NCBI GenBank assembly: GCA_023807065.1
Contig: JAJJLU010000345.1
Location: 21,738-85,737 of the forward strand
Length of the DNA stretch: 64,000 bases
Direction of reading: 5' to 3'
Origin: Isotricha intestinalis
Lineage: Eukaryota > Ciliophora > Litostomatea > Vestibuliferida > Isotrichidae
Below are positions 49,601 through 57,005 of this stretch, piece by piece. The notes under the pieces were generated by a model, which did no database searches, was not told the origin of the DNA, and worked only from the letters and a program-made list of their open reading frames with translations. The position numbers were made by a program, and so were the translations under genes. Every line of letters begins with the position of its first letter. Position 1 is the stretch's first letter.

Positions 49601-50288
49601 GATTAGAAACTAAATTATATAAAGCACCACTTAAATCACAAGTATTTTCTTCATCAGTTATAATATTATATAAAACTTCTATTGGTTTTGATTTAGGTAA
49701 ATTTAAACATTCTTGACAATGACAAGATTTAAGTTCTCCGTAAAATATTTCATAATCTTCTTTACTTTGAATTTCATTTTTTAAACAATGTTTAAAACAA
49801 CCAAAACAATAAAACTTTTCTTTAAATTTAACATAAGCATTTAATTTCAAAGCAATATGTATTTTAATGAAAAAGCATTGATCAGGAGAAATTCTTTTAA
49901 GTAATTTTTTTTTTGATAAAGATAAAGAATGATTATTTTTAGCACAAGAACAATAATTATCATTTAAAGTAAAAAGAAGAGGTTCTAAATCTTCAATATT
50001 TCCATGACCAGAATGACAATTAAGAAAACAATATTCACAAATTTTTTCTCCCTCTGGAGTATAAGAACAAAGAGGACAAGTATAAAATTTTGTTGGAAGA
50101 CCTGAAAATAATTTTGCTTTTGACATTATACATTCATTTATTTCTACATGCTTTTTTTTACTTTGAGAAATTGGAATTTCTAATGTAAATTTAATCAGTT
50201 TATTTTTTTCTAATGGTATTTCTGAATCTCTTAAATGTTCTAATGTATTAAAATCAAATTTTTGCTCTTTATCTATGGTCTCTTCCAT
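43656..50288 (-). CDS. IP3-receptor/ryanodine-receptor-like cation channel with N-terminal UBR-box-like zinc cluster
   Basis: 2210 residues in one frame. The C terminus is IP3R-like: membrane segments from about residue 1880 to 2120, a pore region with RAGNGLGLN in place of GGGIGD, a last membrane helix running into NGIIVDTFQEQRE, then the C2H2 cytosolic zinc finger CFIC ... HMKVVH and a final DYEIWKKME segment, all matching IP3 receptor tails. The middle (about 400-1850) is helical RIH-like solenoid. The N terminus lacks the beta-trefoil/MIR IP3-binding core and instead carries a cysteine/histidine cluster at about 70-115 (CPLC, CEYC, NCHSGHG, CSC) resembling a UBR-box, with more cysteines to about 185. 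It would release Ca2+ from stores; ligand unknown. Confidence 0.87.
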   Translation of the reverse strand: MEETIDKEQKFDFNTLEHLRDSEIPLEKNKLIKFTLEIPISQSKKKHVEINECIMSKAKLFSGLPTKFYTCPLCSYTPEGEKICEYCFLNCHSGHGNIEDLEPLLFTLNDNYCSCAKNNHSLSLSKKKLLKRISPDQCFFIKIHIALKLNAYVKFKEKFYCFGCFKHCLKNEIQSKEDYEIFYGELKSCHCQECLNLPKSKPIEVLYNIITDEENTCDLSGALYNLVSNPEMNRIFILPLIILFNSLSSSHFSKGRVIDDNIKSDEINLRIFKALIKKYKHDDVMIIDNLSDIINSEVISHTDSKTYQNANTILNLPFFKYYNLLEIKESSPYILCAKYYALFLLRKLFILPVTGIKKNFAIVNKINIITAFHRIYCRMTKDQFFENLISYGCDVNLFDKIINHYDLRTKLYPNKETFLYIKENLKWYLLILSIEYPNTEEQFHFISNIIGKIMIILDNIKENKIFEKEENKEYAQIISYYIQKIVVVIILSLNDKDFKQFIIEREKEIPFDIEKEKMSKKFFFSKDGILKEQFTKILKILFFSDDNLNISYKIYNSFLSTRDFYITSLEHFSGCNGGNKQKISTKMYRFLLEDQDKFDYCLTDITDLIDESKKAKTQYYRNGNFEDFSSCFIKNLNDIFIESEKYRNFIDPLDKSNLYEFNKKCLQHLYLVKSGFFNDLLSLYDFYKKAFLLNQKLKNIGEKKDYKDVQAKIFEIVGIFSNNSFVFPIFLTKKFLKIIVKYDITNKCSYLGNGEIKFYCQLLKEVEPLSMNIDFCYLLSAAVNVKFDDNYEKMCLLFKLFKYIIRQNCSETLMTLNQDICNYLENNNYQQYFPNNNKEEEDFTGNSEIKFKPLERKKAELMISILKVINLFDDYNYCIFAKKFPIDSIEQLIKGYQNEILICNNKEDIAFYEKILRVCSYAYAKFYVISPFKIYEDTCKNKEYDKYMEGGYPIVFEKEDLHNLVRKPLVKYELGEELDKIDYFNKNNISPITTYDFWRLSPEIKTNITEKISLETIFDFLNEKDKFLESWRNGEIYIISKETNGIYYKKHSEILNVLITNMEMGGIQLRNLKDRPKSFFKHFEKTILIPTLYMIYHCLYYIEINSNQKYLIYKILILFLKCYKEFLQLIIDKIMDFARENLYHKFKKKDNKKVKALSRSNKIQKTLFTNENEKKLEILIQDFFIIEDYQQDIKIYLLNTRDCVDIDINLIGKNPLDTILLLKKFTKYITKLKKANFTKVNEDSEQIFLYFINSEENKVATEIDKSNIERKQFLEDMTGYINLYKELKKDMSQNIFLKNISNPHGGEYEVFHCIFKDILFKLINKTNPEIKKEEEPYYLRINYLSNFELFNALIIQNPSLFQDFLINEDKNYVEKKKIEKKISTLSFNASQFNQFDEKENESNNQKVTKLIIEEIISQLKILFQYILIDYQKFQGKQSNEEPLSVKRFINLLEFLRLLCENHNQIYQLLLSTYPIDVIKDEEENKRVYGLTLPQFLLQIPPLSKESIDLSNNKKKYISYFKDFSNDFFDSLNSKVTDFLVEMIQGSKSSSILKTSNLYFLFYLIMGDSLMDTEIKLNVEFLNEFFRFMVCYVEENAIELEEKQEVINFFNARKLVFYLADCVKMLYHSIPVTPELKEAEKTKSYHEILNEEFLLNTEFFINDNKYFNISCYVCKFLNFAASFGNAKIAKLLNEFEGVKNQDKLDQKALWRRESTLFFNKLLRKVDINQVFTYIEPNNEEIIVSDYSKFEDMIEIRDDGTNEEFILKHTKDEKSDLSLNTRTTTYIGTLNRRDILLTDIKIKDIESQYKDKEKSPSMTTIFICHPDVLLLDNKDFIEFENFAPYDSLQGKLTYLLQYIPKLIEKIDYKKSILKKKNKLYEALSNIDYFKFLQISASFSLLINFLLLLFVFYDMNTFSTNKMIIERHSNLIFIIEIIHLLFLFLVLLNWFFFREFFLINVKKKHSVSRKELLYSLLFEDLNLSLLVWNFFWGILGAFTPSFHFAYSFQLFSIFACFETMKTVFTSVQMRVKQFMAAGLLILIFSFFFTGIKFQYFCDDTNEECQHFFNCYLSMITLGIRAGNGLGLNMKSINSPGYFTEFLIEWLFYFLIILVMLNIINGIIVDTFQEQREKNNIRNDAKINRCFICHHDRQYIEKHGINSSFHMKVVHSYKSYFDYLISIQKQNKLDLNSLDYEIWKKMENEKTDFFPKNL

Positions 50289-50418
50289 TTTTTTTATTTT
50301 TTATTCTTTTTTAAATGTTTTTTGAACTGTACTTTTAAGAAATTATAATTTTTGTTTTATTAAAAAATATTTTTTGTGTTATGTTTTAAAATAATTTAAA
50401 TAAAATGCTAAATCATTT

Positions 50419-51723
50419 TTAAAAATCATTTTTACATAATTGAAAAGCTTTTATTAAATCTTTATCAAGATGTAAAATTTTTTTATCTAATCCTTGAATT
50501 TGATGAATAAATTTAACAGAATTATTATCATATGTTCCTTTACTTAAAATAATTCTTCTAATATTATCAGCATCATAATCTAAAATTCTTCTTTTAGTTT
50601 TACCAATAACTTTCAAAAAATCATTGATATCACCATTGGCTTCTCCTAAACTCATAGAAATAGAATTAATAGTTTCTTCATTAATATTAGTAGTTAAAGT
50701 ATTATTTATACTATTAAAACCATTTATTTTAGGTAAACTAGCTCTTTTATTTTTTGGTTTTGTAAATTGAAGACCAAAAGTTTTATTTAATTTCTTTATA
50801 CTATTTATGTTATTTTTTTTAACATTTTTACTTGATTTAAAAGGAGGATGAAAAAATGAATTTTTAGTATCATTATTTCCTTTTGGAGATTCTATTGTTT
50901 TAAATGGAGATAATCCATATTTAATTTTAATTTGTCTTTTAGCGGCCGTTGAAGAAGGGAAAACATATCCTTCTTTATTTAAATTTAATTTTGAAATGTT
51001 ATGTTCTTTGTCAAGAGAACTTATGATTTTTAAAATGAAATTATTGTATGCTGATATATTTTCTATTTCTTTTTGTTCTTTTTTTTTTTTCTCTTTTTCT
51101 TCTTTTATTTTTAATTCTGAATTTTCAATTGTTTCAAATTTATTTTTCAATATTTCTGATATATTTATATCTTCATCTGAATCAATTTTATTTTTTTTTT
51201 TTTTTTCACCTAATTTTTTTATTATATCTCTCTCTTCTTTAAGATTATTAACACATTTTTTAAATTTTTTTAAAAAATTTAACTCTTTTTCTTCTTTATT
51301 TGAAAGTTGATATATTTCAAAGTATTCATTTAATTTAGATGAATCTTCAATAAGAAGAGAACGTCTAAATATATTTTTATTTGTTGATGTTAAATCATGA
51401 CGTTTATATCCTTTTTCAACATATTGATTTATTAATTCAAAAAATGGATTTAACTCTTTTAATTTTTTATTTTCTTCCATTTTTTTTTTCTTTAACTCAA
51501 AATAAGTTTGAAGAAATTCTTCTGAATTTAATTTAAGATTTTCATATTCTTTTAAATTATTTATTTTTGTCTTTTCATATTCTCTTAAATCATTATAACA
51601 TTTTTTTCCTATATCACTATAATCTATTGTATTTGAAATTTTTGTAAATTTTGAATTGGAATTTAAAAATTTAGATGCTTTTCTTTTGTAGATTTCTTCT
51701 TGAGTTGGTTTAAATTTAAGCAT
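50419..51723 (-). CDS. Coiled-coil protein of unknown function, 434 residues
   Basis: ATG at 51723 to TAA. Residues about 45-240 are strongly helical and charged with heptads and a KEEKEKKKKEQKE run. Residues 255-350 are basic and Ser/Asn-rich with short motifs such as SSTAAKRQIKIKYG. The C-terminal 70 residues look folded (RRILDYDADNIRRIIL, IHQIQGLDKKILHLDKDL). No known domain. It lies directly downstream of nothing obviously related; a cytoskeletal role would be a guess. Confidence 0.68.
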   Translation of the reverse strand: MLKFKPTQEEIYKRKASKFLNSNSKFTKISNTIDYSDIGKKCYNDLREYEKTKINNLKEYENLKLNSEEFLQTYFELKKKKMEENKKLKELNPFFELINQYVEKGYKRHDLTSTNKNIFRRSLLIEDSSKLNEYFEIYQLSNKEEKELNFLKKFKKCVNNLKEERDIIKKLGEKKKKNKIDSDEDINISEILKNKFETIENSELKIKEEKEKKKKEQKEIENISAYNNFILKIISSLDKEHNISKLNLNKEGYVFPSSTAAKRQIKIKYGLSPFKTIESPKGNNDTKNSFFHPPFKSSKNVKKNNINSIKKLNKTFGLQFTKPKNKRASLPKINGFNSINNTLTTNINEETINSISMSLGEANGDINDFLKVIGKTKRRILDYDADNIRRIILSKGTYDNNSVKFIHQIQGLDKKILHLDKDLIKAFQLCKNDF

Positions 51724-52054
51724 TATTATATAATACCAATTAATTTATAATATTTATTAAATTTAATAATTTTAATGATCTAAATTCATTTTTCATACTT
51801 TTTTTGGTTTCTTTTTTTTTCTCCAGTTCTTGTTGAGTTTTTATATGGTTTCTATAATAATTAAAATTTTTTATCTTTTTTAATATTTATTATAATCTGT
51901 TTTTCATGCTAAATTTATTTTTTTAGAAAGATATTTTTTTAATTTACTTTATGATTTAGAAAAATTAAAATAAATTCCTTTTATTTAATAGTAAAATTAA
52001 TTGTTATTTAATAGATTTAATTGATAATTAATTTTAACTTATTTATTTATTTAA
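51724..52054. other. 331-bp divergent spacer
   Basis: AT-rich sequence between the start codons of the coiled-coil gene (minus) and the F-box/RCC1 gene (plus). A CTCCAGTTCTTGTTGAG patch near 51.83 kb is the only less AT-biased stretch. No gene or named signal seen. Confidence 0.45.
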
Positions 52055-54098
52055 ATGGAAAGCAAATTCTGTTATCTTAGAAAAGATTGTTGGAATATAA
52101 TAATAGATTATTTAGATATCAATTCAATGCTTCAATTAGAATTAACATCAAGATATTTTAAACAACAAATTGGAGTTTATTTTGAAACAAAAGAAAAAAG
52201 TATAAAATTTAATTATAAAATGAATAATCAATTAATTGAAAATATATCATTATATAAATTTCAATTTATTTCAAAGTACTTTAATTTTGTTTTAAATTGC
52301 TCTTTACAAGGAAAAGAATTCTGTAATGATATAAATGAAAAAAATAAAGAAATTGGATTTTTACAGAAGGGTATTGTACCCAAAGCCGAAGTTATATTTT
52401 TCGGAAACAAGTAAAAATTTTATTTATTATTATAGAATTCAATTCGAGCAATTTTATTCTAGGAAAAATTTTTATTTTGTACTTTATAAAGATAATACTT
52501 TCTCAGTTATTCAATATTCCACTTTCCCAAATAGAAAATTCAATATTTTATATTCTTATAATTTTTCAAATAATTTAATTAAAAATTTCACTTATGATGA
52601 AATTAATAATTTTGTTATATTAATTGGAGATAATTTTTCTGTTTTTGTTTTGAAATGCGATACTTTTGAATTAATAGAATATCCTAAAATAATTGAAGTC
52701 ACAGAACAAATAAATAAAATTTATTCTTTCAAAGAATTTTATTTATTATTCTCAAACACTGAAAATTTTTATTATATAACAAAAGAACAATTTTTAAATT
52801 ACTTTAAGAAAAAAAAAGATTATGAAGAAAAAAATATTGAACAGAAAATTAATGAAAAAATAGAATTTGGATTTATAATTCCAACTAAATTTGAAAAAAA
52901 TTATTCAAAAATAAAAGATATTTCTTATAGTGAAACAAGTATAATATTAATAGATGAAAATAATAAATTATATTTTTTTTCAGTAAATGAATTTTCAAAA
53001 TTAAATACAATAAATCCCACATTTAAATTAGTAACAGAACAGCAATTTAATAACTATTATTCAATGTCTAATGGAGAAAATTTTTGTCTTTTATTAGAAA
53101 AAAAAATTTTACCTCCTTTAGAAGAATGGAAAACAAATGAAATATATAAATGGTTTGAAGAGTTAAATTTTAATGATTATTTAAATATAATAAAATATGA
53201 AAAAATAACAGGAAAAGATATATATGAAGGAGATTATGATTTTTTTATCAATTGTATTGGAATGAAAGATGAAGATATTAAAAAATTAAATTATGAAGTT
53301 TCAAAAATTAAAGAAGGTTCATATAAAAGTTTAAAATTATGGGGATGGGGAAATAATAAAAATGGACAATTAGGAATGATAAATTATAATTTAAATTATG
53401 TTAAAGTTCCCACATTAATTAATTTACCTGAACTTCAAGAAAATGATAGCATTGAAAAAATATATTGTGGAAAAGGTTATAGTTTATTAATTTCAAATTT
53501 TGGAAATATTTTCATTACTGGAAATTACTCTATTAAAGATAAAATTCCAAAAGAAGAAAATCAAAATAATAATCATCATAATATTAATATGCATAATAAT
53601 GGAAATAAATGTTCACATAATAAAAAAAATAAAAAAGAAAATAATAAAGAAAAATCTAAAGAACAAAGTAATATTAAAAATCAAAATAGATGGATTAATG
53701 TAACAAAAGATATTTGTTTTAATAAATTAAATAATGGAATGTATTTAAGAATAAAAAATGTTTTTTGTAAAGAAGGTTATATTTTATTTTTTGGATATCA
53801 TTCAAATATTATTCCTTATAAAGCTTTTCAAAAAATGCCTAAATATAAGCATAATATAAATGGTGGAAAATTTATTACATCAAATAAAGTCATTGATAAT
53901 ATATTAGAATCTAAAAATGGAAATGAAGATAATTTTAAAATTGTATATGGAGATAAAGTATTAAAAATGTTAGAAACTTCATTAAAAGAATTTATTCAGA
54001 GTCATGTTCCATATCATAAAATTGAACAAATTAAATTATATAATGATGTTATTTGGGATAAGAAAAAGAGATTTTTTAAAAAAGAAATTTTTTATTAA
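52055..54098 (+). CDS. F-box / SAM / RCC1-repeat protein, two exons
   Basis: Exon 1 (52055-52410) and exon 2 (52436-54098) give 672 residues; the 25-nt intron joins FFGN-K to IQFEQFY in frame. The N terminus (about 8-50) reads like an F-box (CWNIIIDYLDINSMLQLELTSRYF). Residues 60-340 are beta-rich and may form RCC1-like or other propeller blades. A SAM domain lies at about 350-412 (WFEELNFNDYLNII ... IGMKDEDIKKL), and a clear RCC1 repeat follows (LWGWGNNKNGQLG, then IYCGKGYSLLIS). The tail is basic. It is probably an SCF ubiquitin-ligase adaptor or scaffold. Exon 1 alone would stop at codon 120. Confidence 0.8.
52411..52435 (+). other. 25-nt intron in the F-box/RCC1 gene
   Basis: It starts GTAAAAAT and ends TATTATAG. 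Length, borders and near-total AT content are like Paramecium-type micro-introns. Without removal there is an in-frame TAA (52412-52414). After removal the frame continues for 554 codons. Confidence 0.88.
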
Positions 54099-54526
54099 AT
54101 TATTTCACATAATATATTACAAATATAAAAATACATTAAAAAATTTCATTAAAACATTCTTTATAAGTATTAAAAGATTAATTAAATTAACAAACTCTTA
54201 ACAATAATATATATATTAAAAGTTTAAAATTAATAAATGTCTAAATGAAAAACAATATAAACAATAAAAAAATTTTCAAAAGCGAATTTGCCTAATACAA
54301 TAAAAAAAAAAAACCAAAAAATTTATACAATATATTTTTCTGTAAAGTCATATAAAATAGTTGATAATATTTATATTAGAGAATCATTTTTATATTTGAA
54401 GAAAAAGCAATTTTTAATTAAATATACACCATTAAAAAAACTTAAATTAATTTAATATAAGTAATTAAAATATATTGTAATTATATGTTTTCTGCAATAA
54501 ATATTTGAATTTCTTTAAAAAAATTA
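54099..54526. other. 428-bp spacer, no gene seen
   Basis: AT-rich. A frame at about 54284-54455 is open for roughly 57 codons (ending YTPLKKLKLI) but has no ATG, and an ATG-started frame just upstream stops before it. It may be the worn remains of an ORF; nothing else is visible. Confidence 0.35.
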
Positions 54527-54946
54527 ATGGGAAATTGTGTCAACTTAAAATCAAAAAAAATAGAAAAAAAAACAATTTCAAAATCAGAAAAAGAAAATAC
54601 AGAAACAGATTTTTCAAAAAATATAACTCGTTCTTCTTCTTCAAACTTTTTAACATATTTTAAATATTTATGTACATATCAGAATAAAATTTATCGGTGT
54701 GATTGTCAAAACTTAGAAAATAAAACAAATTTTATTTGTAATTGTGAAATAAGAAAAGATAAATCGATTAATAATTTAAAAAAACATGAAGAAAATTTAG
54801 ATTGGGGTTATTGTTTTAAACATACTAAAATAAAAGAACAATATTATTGTTTCGAATGTGAAATCTGTTTATGTGAAGAATGCATAAAGGGATTTCATGA
54901 AAATTATTTTAAAGATCATCATCTTTTTATTCATCCAAAAATTTAA
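54527..54946 (+). CDS. Short B-box zinc-finger protein with N-myristoylation signal, possibly truncated
   Basis: 139 residues. MGNC at the start is a myristoylation/palmitoylation signal. The C-terminal part is a B-box: YCFKHTKIKEQYYCFECEICLCEECIKG followed by HENYFKDHHLF, with Cys/His spacing typical of a B-box2. The preceding CDCQNLENKTNFICNCE cysteines may form a further cluster. It stops (TAA) immediately after the B-box. Family members normally continue into a coiled coil, and the next 220 bp read as patches of helical text with stops, so the gene may have lost its 3' part. Confidence 0.65.
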   Translation: MGNCVNLKSKKIEKKTISKSEKENTETDFSKNITRSSSSNFLTYFKYLCTYQNKIYRCDCQNLENKTNFICNCEIRKDKSINNLKKHEENLDWGYCFKHTKIKEQYYCFECEICLCEECIKGFHENYFKDHHLFIHPKI

Positions 54947-55532
54947 TTTAGGTATTTTAGGTATTTTAATTATTTTTAGAATTTGTTTCAATGATATTTT
55001 TATGAGGGTATTAATAATTATTGTATATATGATATATGATAAAGACTATATTAATATATTTTTTAAGATAAATTTTATTTTAATCATATCAAAAGAATTT
55101 AAGAATAAAATATTTATATTTTTTTCAGTAAAATTAAAATATTATATAAAGCTTTTCCATAGATAATTTATTTATTATAATTAAAGATTGAAATTATTCC
55201 ATTTTTCATTAAATTATGAAAATAATTTAATTATTCAATAAAATGGAAATATGATATTTATAATATATTTTGAGGATAAATATTGAAAAAATGATCTTTT
55301 AAATAATTATATTTTGGTTGTTTATTAACCAAAAAAATAATTGGATTATAATTTAATTGAATAAAACAAATGTATCAATGATTTTAATTTATTTTAGGAC
55401 CATGAAATTGGATTAATAATTTATATTTATTATATTTTAAAAAAAAAGAAAACTTAAGATTTATATAATAAAAAATGAGCAATAAATAAATATAAGTTAC
55501 TTTAATTATTTAATATAAATTAAATAGCAAAA
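54947..55532 (+). other. 586-bp spacer, probable degraded 3' part of the B-box gene then nothing
   Basis: Up to about 55165 the plus strand, in the B-box frame, shows readable fragments (DKFYFNHIKRI and NIYIFFSVKLKYYIKLF) broken by TAA, TGA and TAG. An alternative frame is open for 89 codons (54897-55166) but is hydrophobic and composition-driven. The remainder to 55532 is plain AT-rich sequence. Confidence 0.35.
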
Positions 55533-56792
55533 TTACATAAAAAAAACTTCTTCAGCATCAGGATACATATCCATAGAACCTAATTGATTAATATTTGGTT
55601 TATTATGAAAAATAATTTCAGATTTACTTCCTAATTTTTCAATAGTTTTTTTACTTTTCAGTACTTCAGGTTTTTTTTCTTCTTTTTTGTTTTCTTCAAT
55701 TTTCACATCTTCTTTTTGATTTTCTTCAATTTTAACATCTTCTTTTTTATTTTCTTCAATTTTAACTTCTTCTTTTTTATTGTTAATTTCTTCATTTTTA
55801 GGTTCTTCAATTTTAACTTCTTTTTCAATATCCATTTTATCATTTTTTTCTTCATTATTATCTTTTTTATAATAAGATTCTCCCATAAATGAATCTTCAC
55901 TTTCATTGTTTTCTTCTTTAGGAATATTAATTAAATCTGTACTTTGTCTTTTAAAAAATGGATAATTTGTTTCTTTAGTTTCTTCTTTCATTTCTTCATC
56001 TTCATTTTTTTTTTCTTCTTTTGGTATATTTTCTTCTTTTTTCATTTCTGTATTTTCACTTTCTTTTTTTTCTACTTTTCTTTCTGGTTTTTCCACTCTT
56101 TCAGTTTTGGGATAATTTGAATAAGTTTTATTAAATTTATCTTCTTCTTCTTCATCATCACCAAAGAAATTTCCTCCAAAAGTTTTATTTAATAATTTAA
56201 AAAAATCTTTATTTGAATAATTATCCCAAGGACTTTCTTTTCCTTTAGAACCCATTCTATTAATTCTTTGTGTTTTACTTTGTTCTTCTTCATCATCAAT
56301 ATAATCTTGAATTTTATCAATGAATCCTTTTTCTTCTTGTTCTTCTTTTTTGACTACTTTTTTATTATATCTATAAGCTTCTTTTGGATTTGGTTTTTTA
56401 GGATAATCTAAATCAAAAGCATTTGCTCTTATACATTTTCTATAATATTCCATTGCTTCTGTTTTATACATAATATCAGGATCTAAATATTTTAATTTTG
56501 GATATTCATATGTTATAAATTCTAATAATTTTCTATTTCCTCCATAATAGAATAATTTAAGTTGTTCATTTGAAAAATTTCTTAATCTATTTGGTACTAT
56601 TACACTTATATATTCTGGTAATTCTCTATGAATTTCTGCACAGTCTTCACATAAGAATATTGCATTATTTAATGAAACATATTCTGGAGTTTTATATGCT
56701 CTGTGACAATCAAAACATTCATAGTTTAATTCATCATTCAATATTTCTCTTAACATTGTATTTCTACTGTTTGGATAGAAAAAATTCATCAT
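55533..56792 (-). CDS. ArfGAP-type zinc-finger protein with acidic repeat tail
   Basis: 419 residues. The N terminus holds an ArfGAP finger: CFDC ... CEDC (about residues 26-48) followed by AEIHRELPE, which keeps the arginine finger after His. A helical part LSNEQLKLFYYGGNRK (about 75-95) continues the domain, and residues 100-140 (YYRKCIRANAF) match its end. The rest is Glu/Lys-rich with a tandem KIEEN repeat. It should act on Arf GTPases. It is the second ArfGAP in this window but has no close sequence similarity to the one at 24.8 kb outside the finger. Start MMNFF; either Met could be used. Confidence 0.85.
   Translation of the reverse strand: MMNFFYPNSRNTMLREILNDELNYECFDCHRAYKTPEYVSLNNAIFLCEDCAEIHRELPEYISVIVPNRLRNFSNEQLKLFYYGGNRKLLEFITYEYPKLKYLDPDIMYKTEAMEYYRKCIRANAFDLDYPKKPNPKEAYRYNKKVVKKEEQEEKGFIDKIQDYIDDEEEQSKTQRINRMGSKGKESPWDNYSNKDFFKLLNKTFGGNFFGDDEEEEDKFNKTYSNYPKTERVEKPERKVEKKESENTEMKKEENIPKEEKKNEDEEMKEETKETNYPFFKRQSTDLINIPKEENNESEDSFMGESYYKKDNNEEKNDKMDIEKEVKIEEPKNEEINNKKEEVKIEENKKEDVKIEENQKEDVKIEENKKEEKKPEVLKSKKTIEKLGSKSEIIFHNKPNINQLGSMDMYPDAEEVFFM
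55680..55785 (-). repeat. 30-bp in-frame tandem repeats in the ArfGAP tail
   Basis: About three 30-bp units encode EVKIEENKKE or DVKIEENxKE with only single-base differences between units. It is a low-complexity acidic/lysine repeat, likely disordered and length-variable. Confidence 0.82.
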
Positions 56793-57005
56793 TTTTTTTA
56801 ATTTTTAGTATTAATTATTTATTGTAGAATTTTCCTTTTTATATTTTTTTATATATTTTATATATCTAGAACTTTATTTTTTAATTTTCTATAATTACAA
56901 TTTATAATTTATAATTTATTTTTAATTGTGAAAATTTAATTAATTTTCGGAATAAATAAATTAAAAAATATGTATTATAATTATTTTAAATTTAAAATAA
57001 CAATT

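Noticed and set aside
54897..55166. 89-codon plus-strand ORF overlapping the B-box gene end
   Set aside because: It overlaps the B-box zinc finger in another frame and is Ile/Phe/Lys-rich, as expected from random AT sequence.
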